Assembly (NCBI GenBank): GCA_024398835.1
Contig: JAKSIK010000003.1
Coordinates: 62,001-126,000 of the forward strand
DNA from: Fibrobacter sp.
GTDB lineage: Bacteria > Fibrobacterota > Fibrobacteria > Fibrobacterales > Fibrobacteraceae
Reading direction: 5' to 3'
DNA: 64,000 nt
Part shown: one piece after another, positions 35,553 to 43,623 of the stretch
Layout of the letters: each line of letters opens with the position of its first letter
Numbering within the stretch: the stretch's first letter is position 1
Translations under genes and position numbers: made by a program
Notes under the pieces: model-generated
What the model was told of the DNA's origin: nothing
Seen by the model: only the letters and a program-made list of their open reading frames with translations
The model's database searches: none

Positions 35553-36386
35553 GTTGCTCAGTCGGATGCCGTCGTCTTCCAGCAGGATTTTTCCTTCGCG
35601 GAAGAGGGTGCCTAGAATCTTCTTGAACGTCTTTTTTGACATTCCAAATTCCCGACGGATGGTCTCCGGATCGGTGTGGTCGCCGTAGGGAAGGCTTCCG
35701 CCCGCGGCTTCCAGCTTCTGGAGAATGACGCTCGGGCTTTCGCTGTTCATGATTCCCTTGTAGCCCACAGGTGTGAGGTTCAAGGTAATCTTTCCATCTT
35801 CCGTAAACCGCTGGATGAATCCCGTCATGGTATCGCCGATGTAAATCTTGTTCATGCCGGGCTGCATCATGAGGCGCCCCGTGTAGCGGTAGTCCACTAG
35901 GCAGTCCACATATTCGGGAGTCACTTCGTAGGCGGCTAGCTGGACCTTTTGCCCCACGTGGAGTTCCGAAGTATCGTCATCCAAAAAGCTCTTGATTTTT
36001 TCTGTGGCCACGATGCGGTTGCTCTTTTCATCTTCTAGAATAAAGACCACACATTTGTCGCCACGTTCCAAATCACCAAGCTGCTGTTTGTACGGAAGGA
36101 GCAGGTCTTTGCCAATCCCCCAATCCAAAAAAGCGCCAACCCGGTTCACATCTTTCACTTCCAAAACAGCAAATTCACCAACCATGGCGTAGGGCTTTTC
36201 CATGGTGGCGATGGGGCGGTCCTCGCTATCCATGTACACAAATACGTCCAGTTCATCATCCAGGTTGAGCTGGAATTGATTTCGGTTTCCGGGTAAAAGG
36301 ACGCGACCGCCGGTTTCCAGTTCCAGGTAGTAGCCTTGGGGGAGAATATCCGAGACGCGGGCGTGATTGATTTTTCCAAGTTCCAT
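35523..36386 (-). CDS. cvfB: CvfB-like S1-domain RNA-binding protein
   Basis: 287 residues without signal peptide. Repeated S1-like beta-barrels are visible (ILPQGYYLELETGGRVLLPGN, then VNRVGAFLDWGIGKDLLLPYKQQ, then a third around MNKIYIGDTMTGFIQRF), followed by a C-terminal winged helix (PETIRREFGMSKKTFKKILGTLFREGKI). This order matches the CvfB/YitL family, RNA-binding regulators of virulence genes in Gram-positives. The final residues VITSHNVAR lie inside the inverted-repeat element, so the natural end may have been replaced. The EamA and MntP genes lie upstream in the same direction, 19 bp away. Confidence 0.88.
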   Translation of the reverse strand: MELGKINHARVSDILPQGYYLELETGGRVLLPGNRNQFQLNLDDELDVFVYMDSEDRPIATMEKPYAMVGEFAVLEVKDVNRVGAFLDWGIGKDLLLPYKQQLGDLERGDKCVVFILEDEKSNRIVATEKIKSFLDDDTSELHVGQKVQLAAYEVTPEYVDCLVDYRYTGRLMMQPGMNKIYIGDTMTGFIQRFTEDGKITLNLTPVGYKGIMNSESPSVILQKLEAAGGSLPYGDHTDPETIRREFGMSKKTFKKILGTLFREGKILLEDDGIRLSNVITSHNVAR

Positions 36387-36405
36387 GTTTTCCTCTTTCC
36401 CAAAT

Positions 36406-37290
36406 TTATTTCTTTTTCCGCTCGGCGATGATCATGCCCACGATAATTGCCGCTGCTCCGAGGATGGCGAGGGGCGTGATGGTTTCCCCAAGGACGATGA
36501 CTGCGGTAATCATGGTGACGAGGGGGATGGCGTAGATGTAGTTGGAGGCGAATACGGTGCCCAGTTTTTCCAGGGTCTTGTTCCAGAGCACGTAGCCAAA
36601 GAGGCTTGCGAAAATGCCGAGGAACAGGAGGTTTCCCCACACGGCGGGTACGGCGAGATTTTCTGCGGGGAAGGGCTTGTTGAAAAATGTGAGGAAGGGA
36701 AGGGTGGTGAGAAGCCCGTAGAAGAAAATCTTCCGGCTGATGAAGAGGACGGAATACTTGCCGTTTATTTTCCGGATGGTGACGGAGTAGATGGCCCAGA
36801 CAAAGGCGGAGGTGAATGCCAAGAGGTCGCCCAAGGGATTCAGCTTGAGAATGAACTGGCCGTTGAGCACCACGAGAATCATGCCGGCGAAGGTGAGGAG
36901 GGAACCCAAAATCTGGATGGGCTTCATCCGCTCCGCCTTGTAGAGAATGCCCGCAAATATCATGATGAGAAGCGGGTTTCCGCAGACGATGAGGGAGACG
37001 TTGCTCGCCATGGAATACTGGAGGGCGGTGTTCTCTGCCACAAAGTAGACGGCACCGCCGGTGAAACCGCAGATGAGAAGCCGCAGTTCATCCCGCCAGT
37101 TTTCGCACTTGAAACTGCTGTGACTCACTGCCAGAAGCACCAGGTAAGCGAGAGAAAAACGCAACAGGTAGATTTGGCAGGCGGTGAAATTGTAGGAGAG
37201 CAGCACTTTTGTGGAGACGAAACTGGTGCCCCATACCAGGATGGTGATGATGGCCGTGAGATGCCAGATGAGGTTGGAAGAGTTCTTCAT
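36406..37290 (-). CDS. EamA-family drug/metabolite transporter
   Basis: 294 residues with ten predicted membrane helices in two EamA halves: TAIITILVWGTSFVSTKVLL and LRFSLAYLVLLAV in the first, GDLLAFTSAFVWAIYSVTIRKI and ASLFGYVLWNKTLEKLGTVFAS in the second. It ends with a Lys/Arg tail. The family exports small metabolites such as amino acids; the substrate cannot be told. It starts 8 bp after mntP and precedes the CvfB-like gene. Confidence 0.92.
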   Translation of the reverse strand: MKNSSNLIWHLTAIITILVWGTSFVSTKVLLSYNFTACQIYLLRFSLAYLVLLAVSHSSFKCENWRDELRLLICGFTGGAVYFVAENTALQYSMASNVSLIVCGNPLLIMIFAGILYKAERMKPIQILGSLLTFAGMILVVLNGQFILKLNPLGDLLAFTSAFVWAIYSVTIRKINGKYSVLFISRKIFFYGLLTTLPFLTFFNKPFPAENLAVPAVWGNLLFLGIFASLFGYVLWNKTLEKLGTVFASNYIYAIPLVTMITAVIVLGETITPLAILGAAAIIVGMIIAERKKK

Positions 37291-37298
37291 TGCGGGGC

Positions 37299-37907
37299 CT
37301 AGAATAGCAGTTTCACGCCGATACCGATGAGGATGCAGCCTGCTATGATTTCGGGAACTTTCGTCTTGAAGAGTCTCGCGGTGCGTTTCCCGATTTCAAA
37401 CCCGATTTGCGCGATGACAAAGGAGGCGATGGCGATGGCCGCTGTCGCAAAAATCAAGTCCACTTTCGCGAAGGCGAAGGAAACGCCTACGGCAAAGGCG
37501 TCGATGCTTGTGGCGATGGAGAGGAGGACGATGCTTTTGAGGGTGAGGGAGGGCGCGGCAATTTCGCAAGAGGCTCCACTGGAGATTGTGCCGGCTTGGC
37601 CGTCGCGGGCCTCGCTGGCTTTGGCTTCCCGCATTTCGCGGATAGCGCCCCAGATCATCCGGAGGCCAAGTATGGAGAGAATGCCGCAGGCGATGTAGGG
37701 CCCGAAGGCACTCACCCAGCGCTCCGCAACCTTCCCGAGGAAAAATCCGAGGAGCGTCATGCCACCCTGAAAGAACCCGAAGGAGAAGGACTGCAGCACT
37801 GCCCTGCTATAGGGGATTGTGGACTTACATAGCCCCGTAGAGATGGACACTGCAAAGCAGTCCATGGCTTCGGTGATAGCGATGAGGATGATGGCGATGT
37901 AACCCAT
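37299..37907 (-). CDS. mntP: MntP-like manganese efflux pump
   Basis: 202 residues, six membrane helices. The two half-repeats carry the family signature: ITEAMDCFAVSISTG with FGFFQGGMTLLGF in the first and IATSIDAFAVGVSFA with IGFEIGKR in the second; the paired Asp residues in membrane helices are needed for Mn2+ export in E. coli MntP. The loop between halves is long (about 30 residues). First gene of the unit mntP-eamA-cvfB. No yybP-ykoY riboswitch was recognised in the short stretch upstream, which is filled by tRNA terminators. Confidence 0.93.
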   Translation of the reverse strand: MGYIAIILIAITEAMDCFAVSISTGLCKSTIPYSRAVLQSFSFGFFQGGMTLLGFFLGKVAERWVSAFGPYIACGILSILGLRMIWGAIREMREAKASEARDGQAGTISSGASCEIAAPSLTLKSIVLLSIATSIDAFAVGVSFAFAKVDLIFATAAIAIASFVIAQIGFEIGKRTARLFKTKVPEIIAGCILIGIGVKLLF

Positions 37908-37975
37908 GAGCCCAAAGATAAAAAGTGTGAAGCCTTGCGTCCCGATTTAATTTTTACCGCGCCCGAGAAAACAAA

Positions 37976-38036
37976 AAGGACCTTCCATAGGAAGGAAGGT
38001 CGAAAAAGAAAAACCCTCTCGTGAGAGAGGGTTTTC
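37976..38036 (-). terminator. two tandem terminators after tRNA-Asp copy 1
   Basis: First hairpin AACCCTCTC/GAGAGGGTT (38012-38020 with 38025-38033, loop GTGA), then T-rich. Second hairpin GACCTTCC/GGAAGGTC around 37979-38000 followed on the minus strand by TTTTTGTTTT. Confidence 0.85.
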
Positions 38037-38037
38037 G

Positions 38038-38113
38038 CGGGATAGACGAGGCTTGAACTCGCAACCTCCGGCGTGACAGGCCGGTGCTCTAACCAAAATT
38101 GAGCTACCACCCC
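38038..38113 (-). tRNA. tRNA-Asp(GTC), copy 1
   Basis: 76 nt, cloverleaf complete: acceptor GGGGTGG with CTATCCC, D stem GCTC/GAGC with an 11-nt loop, anticodon arm CCGGC-CTGTCAC-GCCGG (anticodon GTC), T loop TTCAAGC. Discriminator G; CCA is not encoded. Identical in sequence to 47994-48069. Confidence 0.96.
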
Positions 38114-38164
38114 AGATGGTGACCACTATTAGTGGTGGTTTGCCTGATTTCTCAAGCAACGAGC

Positions 38165-38195
38165 CAAATATATAAATGTGACTTTCCCCTGTCAA
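38165..38195 (-). promoter_or_regulatory. promoter of tRNA-Asp copy 1
   Basis: Minus-strand TTGACA (38190-38195), exactly 17-bp spacer, TATATT (38167-38172) extended to TATATTTG. Transcription should begin about 38160, some 47 nt before the mature tRNA. Confidence 0.82.
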
Positions 38196-38230
38196 GGGGA
38201 CAAAAACCGAAATTTGGCTCAAATTTGCGG

Positions 38231-39829
38231 TTATTTCTTGGATTTTTTGGATTCGAACCACTCGTCGAAAGTGATGCTCTTGTCCAAAACTCCATTGGGA
38301 GTCAGTTCCAGAACGCGATTTGCTACAGTCTGGGCGAATTCATGGTCCTGGGTGCAGAAAATCACCGGACCCTGGAAGGCGGTAAGGCCATTGTTCAAAG
38401 CGGTAATGGCTTCCAAATCCAGGTGGGCGGTGGGCTCGTCCAGGAGGAGGCAGTTGGCGTTGGAGAGCATCATCTTGCTGAGCATGCAGCGGACTTTTTC
38501 GCCACCACTCAAAACGTTTGCGCTCTTCAAGGCTTCTTCGCCGGTAAAGAGCATACGGCCCAGGAATCCGCGGATGAAGGTCTCGTCCTGCTCGGTGCTG
38601 TACTGGCGGAGCCAATCCACCAGAGAGAGGTCCGTGTTGAAGTATTTGTCGTTATTCCGAGGGAAGTAGTTGTAGGTGATGGTGTTTCCCCACTTGAGGG
38701 TTCCTTCGGGCGCTTTTTCCGCAGCCTCTTCCGCGATGAACTGGAAGAAGGCGGTCTTCAGAGTGTCGTATTCGCCCACCAGAGCCACGCGGTCCTGGTT
38801 CCCGAGGGAGAAGTCCAGCCCCTTGCACACGATACCGTCGCCAGCGTCGATGGTGGCGTTCTTCACTTCCAGCACAATCTTGCCCGGTTCGCGCTCCATC
38901 TTGAAGTTGACCCACGGGAACTTGCGGCTACTGGCCGGCATTTCTTCCACGGTCATCTTGTCGAGAAGCTTCTTGCGGCTGGTGGCCTGCTTTGCCTTTG
39001 CGGCGTTACTAGCGAACCGGCGGATGAAGGCCTTCAATTCCTCAATCTTTTCTTCGGCACGGCGGTTCTGGTCCTTTCTCTGCTTCTGGGCCAGCTGGCT
39101 TGCGGCGTACCAGAATTCGTAGTTGCCGCCATAGAGGTTGATTTTGCCGTAGTCGATATCGCAGGTATGGGTGCAGACCGTGTTCAAAAAGTGACGGTCA
39201 TGGCTCACCACGATGACGATATTTTCAAACCGTTCCAGATAATCTTCCAACCAGGAAACGGACTCCAAATCCAAGTGGTTGGTGGGTTCGTCCAGCAGGA
39301 GAATGTCCGGGTTTCCAAAGAGGGCTTGTGCCAAAAGCACGCGAATCTTCTGGCCGCCATCCAGGTTTTCCATCAAACTCTGGTGCAAATCTTCAGGAAT
39401 GCCAAGGCCCTTCAAAAGCACTGCAGCGCTGGAATCTGCCTCGTAACCGCCGATTTCACCAAAGCGTGTCTCCACTTCCATGGCTTCCATGCCCTGTTCC
39501 TCCGTCATTTCGGGGAGGGTGTACAACTCGTCGCGCTTCTTGCCCAGTTCGTAAAGTTCGGGGAAGCCCATCATCACGGTCTCAAGCACCGTATTCTTTT
39601 CGTAGGCGAAGTGGTCCTGTTTCAAAACAGCAATGCGTTCGCCCGGGTCCTTAGTGACTTCGCCCGTATTGGGCTCCAAGTCGCCGGAGAGGATTTTCAA
39701 AAATGTGGATTTGCCGGCACCATTTGCGCCGATGACACCGTAGCAGTTGCCTTTTTTGAAGGAGAGGTTCACTTCCTTGAAAAGGACGCGGCTGCCGTAT
39801 TGAAGACTGACATTAGATACATTGAGCAT
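38231..39829 (-). CDS. ABC-F ATPase (YbiT-like) with degenerate second Walker A
   Basis: 532 residues from ATG 39829 (MLNVSNVSLQYG); an upstream frame to 39892 adds nothing family-like. Two ATP-binding domains without membrane helices. Domain 1: GANGAGKST (34-42), degenerate signature LDGGQK, LLLDEPTNHLD (D180-E181) and SHDRHFLN. Linker: KAFIRRFASNAAKAKQATSRKK, typical of YbiT. Domain 2: Walker A reads GEYDTLKT (352-359) instead of GxxGxGKT, while LSGGEK and LLLDEPTAHLD are intact. ABC-F proteins act on ribosomal E sites. The C-terminus is Lys/Ser-rich. It may be last in the series pepA-symporter-trmO-ABC-F. Confidence 0.93.
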   Translation of the reverse strand: MLNVSNVSLQYGSRVLFKEVNLSFKKGNCYGVIGANGAGKSTFLKILSGDLEPNTGEVTKDPGERIAVLKQDHFAYEKNTVLETVMMGFPELYELGKKRDELYTLPEMTEEQGMEAMEVETRFGEIGGYEADSSAAVLLKGLGIPEDLHQSLMENLDGGQKIRVLLAQALFGNPDILLLDEPTNHLDLESVSWLEDYLERFENIVIVVSHDRHFLNTVCTHTCDIDYGKINLYGGNYEFWYAASQLAQKQRKDQNRRAEEKIEELKAFIRRFASNAAKAKQATSRKKLLDKMTVEEMPASSRKFPWVNFKMEREPGKIVLEVKNATIDAGDGIVCKGLDFSLGNQDRVALVGEYDTLKTAFFQFIAEEAAEKAPEGTLKWGNTITYNYFPRNNDKYFNTDLSLVDWLRQYSTEQDETFIRGFLGRMLFTGEEALKSANVLSGGEKVRCMLSKMMLSNANCLLLDEPTAHLDLEAITALNNGLTAFQGPVIFCTQDHEFAQTVANRVLELTPNGVLDKSITFDEWFESKKSKK

Positions 39830-39916
39830 GGCGCCAAATGTAGAAAAAAATAAAGGGGAAGGGGAAATGGGTTGGCCGAACAGGCTTCTCAAACCCAGGA
39901 GCGCTTACTTTCGGGT

Positions 39917-40585
39917 CTAGGCTTTCTCGATGCTCACCACGGAAAGCTTATTCTCATTCACCTTGAACTTCACTTCAAAACCGGCGAAATGAAAACCGTA
40001 AATCCGCTCTGGATCCGCCTGGTAATGGGGCCGCGGATCTTCTTCCAGAATCAGGCGCAGCGGCTCCCGCTTTTCTTCGGGAAGCTTTGCTAGGTCGCTT
40101 GCAGCAATCTCAACTTCCAGGTTGTTGAATCGCACGGCCTCCGCAAAACCGCCCGTCGCATCGGGGATTGCGTCAGCATAGGGGAGGTACGGCTTGATAT
40201 CCACGATAGGGGTTCCATCCATCAGGTCGGCGCCGCTCACCACGATTTCGGGAATGTCGAAGCGGATTTCTTCAATCTTCACGCAGCTCATGGCGATGGG
40301 GTTTGGTCTAAAACTGCTGCGTGTGGCGAAAACTCCTAGCCGCTTGTTTCCGCCCAGTCGCGGAGGCCGCACCGTCGGGCTCCAGGAATCCCGAATGTTC
40401 TCGGAGAAAATCCACAAAAGCCACAGGTGGCTGAAACCTTCCAGCCCGCGGAGAGCATCCGCATTCCTGAACTCCGGCGTGAACTGGATGGTGGACCGCA
40501 GACTCTTCAAAATACCGCTCTGCCGCGGAATCCCGAACTTTTCCGGAAAGTCACTTTTGATGCGTGCGATGATTTTGAAGTCCAT
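39917..40585 (-). CDS. trmO: tRNA (t6A37-N6)-methyltransferase TrmO-like
   Basis: 222 residues from ATG 40585 (MDFKIIARIKSDFPEKFGIPRQSG), chosen because the previous gene stops at 40594. Core signature: FSHLWLLWIFS, RPPRLGGNKRLGVFATRSSFRPNPIAMSCVKI and GADLMDGTPIVDIKPYLPYAD, the TsaA/TrmO fold that uses SAM to methylate t6A37 of tRNA-Thr. The C-terminal part (DPRPHYQADPERIYGFHFAGFEVKF) is normal for the family. Gap of 8 bp from the upstream symporter gene. Confidence 0.93.
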   Translation of the reverse strand: MDFKIIARIKSDFPEKFGIPRQSGILKSLRSTIQFTPEFRNADALRGLEGFSHLWLLWIFSENIRDSWSPTVRPPRLGGNKRLGVFATRSSFRPNPIAMSCVKIEEIRFDIPEIVVSGADLMDGTPIVDIKPYLPYADAIPDATGGFAEAVRFNNLEVEIAASDLAKLPEEKREPLRLILEEDPRPHYQADPERIYGFHFAGFEVKFKVNENKLSVVSIEKA

Positions 40586-40593
40586 TTCCAGAT

Positions 40594-41808
40594 TTATTTC
40601 GTCCCGTAAATATCTTTGTTGGTCATGGCGCAAACGCAGGAATCGCTCCACACGTTTTCTGCGGTTTCCACCATGTCAATGATGGCATAGATGGGGAGAA
40701 TGATGCCCATGATGCCCACAGGCATTCCGGTGCCCGCCATGAGGGAGAGGGTGAGGAAGTAGCAACCCATGGGGACGCCAGCGTTTCCGATGGCGCTCAT
40801 GACGGCAATGAGAATCCACAAGAGAACTGTGGGGAGGGTCAGAGCCACACCGCCATTCTGCATCACGAATAAAGATGTCACGAGAATGAAGGCTGCACAA
40901 CCATTCATGTTGATGGTAGTGCAGATGGGGAGCACAAAACGGGCCACTTCGGGGTTCGCGTTCATTCGTTCTTCGGCGCTCCGCATGGTCACAGGAAGGG
41001 TTGCCGCACTGCTCTTGGTAAATAGGGCGGTGAGAACGGCAGGCATCATTTGCTTCAGGACCTTCAGCGGGTTGAGTCCGCGGGCAATGAGGAACAGCGG
41101 CAGAATGATGAAGAACTGCAGCAGGTTTCCGCACATCACCACGAGAACATATTTTCCGATGGAGCCGATAATCACGCCGGCGCTGATCTGGGCGGTGAGC
41201 TGGGCGGCGAAGGCCACGATGCCGATGGGCAAAATCTTGATGAGACCGCGAATCAGCATGAAGAGCAGTTCCTGGAATCCGGTAAAAAAGCGGATGACGG
41301 TGTCCTTTGTTTCAGATTCCGGCATGCGGGAAAGGGCAACACCGATGGCGAAGGCGATGAACAGCACGGAGAGTACGTTCCCCACCAGGAACGGCTGCAG
41401 CATGTTGTTGGGAATCACCGAGAGGAAATGTTCATAGTAGGAGAGACCAGTGAGGTTCTGGGGAATGTCGGAACTGCCGATGGCAGCGGCTTCCGCAGGC
41501 AGATTTTCGGGGGCGATGGCGAAATAGAGCAGCACCGCCACGATGGCTGCCGCAAATGTGGTGAGCAGCGTGTAAGAAACGGCATGACGGAAAATCCGGC
41601 CCGTATTTTTCTTCTTCCCGAAGGAGGCGAAGGTGGTAATCACTGCGAGCGCGATGGTGGGCACTGCCAGGAACTGGAACAGTCGCGTGAATGCCGTAGC
41701 GATGAAGTTGAACAAGTCGTTCAACTTTTCAATGCCGAGAACACCGAGGATTCCGCCTACGATAAGGGCGGCAATCCAGAGAATCATTTGCAGATTTTGT
41801 TTTTTCAT
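40594..41808 (-). CDS. sodium:dicarboxylate/amino-acid symporter (DAACS family)
   Basis: 404 residues from ATG 41808, preceded by GGAAGG at 6 nt; the longer frame reads through the pepA end. About eight helices plus two re-entrant loops as in GltPh: TKSSAATLPVTMRSAEE (serine-rich HP1), ICTTINMNGCAAFILV (helix 7, NMNG in place of the usual NMDG) and AGVPMGCYFLTLSLM (HP2). The family takes up glutamate, aspartate, serine or C4-dicarboxylates with Na+. The Asp-to-Asn change in helix 7 may alter cation coupling. Located 16 bp after pepA, which could supply amino acids. Confidence 0.9.
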   Translation of the reverse strand: MKKQNLQMILWIAALIVGGILGVLGIEKLNDLFNFIATAFTRLFQFLAVPTIALAVITTFASFGKKKNTGRIFRHAVSYTLLTTFAAAIVAVLLYFAIAPENLPAEAAAIGSSDIPQNLTGLSYYEHFLSVIPNNMLQPFLVGNVLSVLFIAFAIGVALSRMPESETKDTVIRFFTGFQELLFMLIRGLIKILPIGIVAFAAQLTAQISAGVIIGSIGKYVLVVMCGNLLQFFIILPLFLIARGLNPLKVLKQMMPAVLTALFTKSSAATLPVTMRSAEERMNANPEVARFVLPICTTINMNGCAAFILVTSLFVMQNGGVALTLPTVLLWILIAVMSAIGNAGVPMGCYFLTLSLMAGTGMPVGIMGIILPIYAIIDMVETAENVWSDSCVCAMTNKDIYGTK

Positions 41809-41824
41809 GTTTTGCCTTCCAATT

Positions 41825-43342
41825 TTAAACTTGTTTGTATTCAGATTCGGCACAGTCCTTGTCTGCGGTGGCGGATAAGCGCCTGGCCATTTCAATCAAT
41901 GTCTGGACGCCAAAACCGGTGGCACCGTATTCTGTGTATTTCCATTTCTTGGTGACGAAAGCGGTACCAGCGATGTCCCAGTGGGCCCATACCGTATTTT
42001 CGGGCACGAATTCCTGCAGGAAGAGTGCCGCACTGATGGCGCCCGCGTCGCTTCCAGTGTTCTTCAGGTCTGCGAACTTGTCTTTGAGGGCGTCGGCGTA
42101 TTCTTCTTCCAGAGGCATGCTCCAGAACTTCTCGCAGCAGGCTTCACCCGCGTTGATGGTATTGAGGGCGAGGTCGTCGTCGTTCGCGAAAAATCCCGTT
42201 ACCGCATACCCGAGCGCGCGGACCATGGCTCCCGTAAGGGTTGCAATGTCGATGATGTGTGTTGCCCCAATCAGACCTGCTTCCGCAAGACCGTCGCTCA
42301 AAACCAGACGGCCTTCTGCATCAGTGTTGTCCACCATGACGGTCTTGCCGTTTTTCGCGGTAAAGATGTCGCCCGGCAGCACGGATGTGTTACCGATGGC
42401 GTTTTCTGCAAGGCAGAGAACAGCACTCACTTTCAGAGGAAGTTTCAAAGTTGCAATGGCCTGGATGGCAGCGAGGGCGGTAGCGGCGCCCGTCATGTCG
42501 CTGATCATTTCCGGCATGGATTTGGGCGGTTTGAGGCATAGTCCGCCCGTATCAAAACAGAGACCTTTGCCAACGATGACCAAGTGGTCGGCAGAAGTTT
42601 GTGTCCCGCGTTTTTTCGCGGATGTGCGAGAACCGTCATAGCTGATTGTCACCATGAAAGGTGGGCGAGAACTGCCTTTACCTACAGTGACGTGGCCCAT
42701 GAAACCTTCCTTTTTAAGTTGCTTCATGTCGCGGACTTTGATGGAAAGGCCCTGCGTAAATTTTGCGATAGTTTTTGCCCGGTCTACAAAATCAGCGGGA
42801 GTCATGTCTGCAGCAGGTGTATTCACCAGGTTTTTTGCCAAGGTGACGGCTTTCTGCTCAACAGCGACGTCCGCCGCAATCTTCTTGAATGTGGCAACCT
42901 GTGTTCCCGCCTCAATCTCAAAAGTGACCTGGAAAGGTTCCTTCTTCTTGCTCTTGTAGGCGTCAAATTTGTAGTCGGCGTAGGCGAGGCCGTGGGCGAT
43001 AGCCTTGAACTGCTCTGGCGCGGCATCGGCCAGCATTAAACTCACTACGGGAATCTGCTTCTGGGCGGCCACCTTTGCCAGGCGGTATCCTGCCATCCGC
43101 AGGTGATCCAGGCCGGAAAGACCCCGCTCCTTGGCGGCATCTACGAAAAAGGTGGCCCTGCCATCGATTTCCAGAAATTCCAGGTCGGCAAAAATGCCGT
43201 CCTTCATGCTTTTGAGGGCGGACTCCACTTGCTTTTCGCCGGCTTCGGAGAGAACATCGGAAAACTGAATGGACTGCTTAACGAAAAAGAGGGCGCTGGC
43301 TTTGGCCTTGCCCGATTCCTTAGGAATAATGCTTAATTTCAT
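41825..43342 (-). CDS. pepA: leucyl aminopeptidase (M17 family)
   Basis: 505 residues. The C-terminal catalytic domain is unmistakable: VGKGLCFDTGGLCLKP (metal Lys and Asp), MISDMTGAA, VMVDNTDAEGRLVLSDGL (Asp and Glu ligands), and DIATLTGAMVRALG. The N-terminal domain (1-160) is the usual regulatory part. It is a hexameric two-zinc enzyme that removes N-terminal residues from peptides. First gene of the minus-strand set pepA-symporter-trmO. Starts ATG 43342. Confidence 0.96.
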   Translation of the reverse strand: MKLSIIPKESGKAKASALFFVKQSIQFSDVLSEAGEKQVESALKSMKDGIFADLEFLEIDGRATFFVDAAKERGLSGLDHLRMAGYRLAKVAAQKQIPVVSLMLADAAPEQFKAIAHGLAYADYKFDAYKSKKKEPFQVTFEIEAGTQVATFKKIAADVAVEQKAVTLAKNLVNTPAADMTPADFVDRAKTIAKFTQGLSIKVRDMKQLKKEGFMGHVTVGKGSSRPPFMVTISYDGSRTSAKKRGTQTSADHLVIVGKGLCFDTGGLCLKPPKSMPEMISDMTGAATALAAIQAIATLKLPLKVSAVLCLAENAIGNTSVLPGDIFTAKNGKTVMVDNTDAEGRLVLSDGLAEAGLIGATHIIDIATLTGAMVRALGYAVTGFFANDDDLALNTINAGEACCEKFWSMPLEEEYADALKDKFADLKNTGSDAGAISAALFLQEFVPENTVWAHWDIAGTAFVTKKWKYTEYGATGFGVQTLIEMARRLSATADKDCAESEYKQV

Positions 43343-43623
43343 AATACCAAAAGTTAAAACATATATTCCCTAAAAACTAGTTCAAATTGCAGATTTGCTA
43401 TAAATATTGCTCCTATTTGACCCTTTCCTCGTGTTTGTAGAACTCCTTCCCAAAATAAATCCGGCAATGTAAATTTTATAGTATATATATTTGGTGTGAC
43501 AGAATAGAGTATCTACTTCGATCAAACGTTCAAAATTGGAAAATTGCGAAATGACTTGTGGGCGAGGTAGATTTTTTTGTTAGAACTTAGAATGCAAATT
43601 CCTCGATTCAACAAAGGTAATTT
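43343..43623. promoter_or_regulatory. divergent intergenic region with TATATTTG box
   Basis: 281 bp between divergent pepA and the FISUMP lipoprotein gene. AT-rich; TATATTTG on the plus strand at 43486-43493 would give a leader of about 120 nt for the lipoprotein gene. A convincing -35 and a ribosome site are both lacking. No RNA gene or other ORF was recognised. Confidence 0.4.

Noticed and set aside
37757..38110. ORFs sharing the opening MVAQFWLEHRPVTPEV here and at 47806-48066
   Set aside because: These are translations of the two identical tRNA-Asp genes, not proteins.
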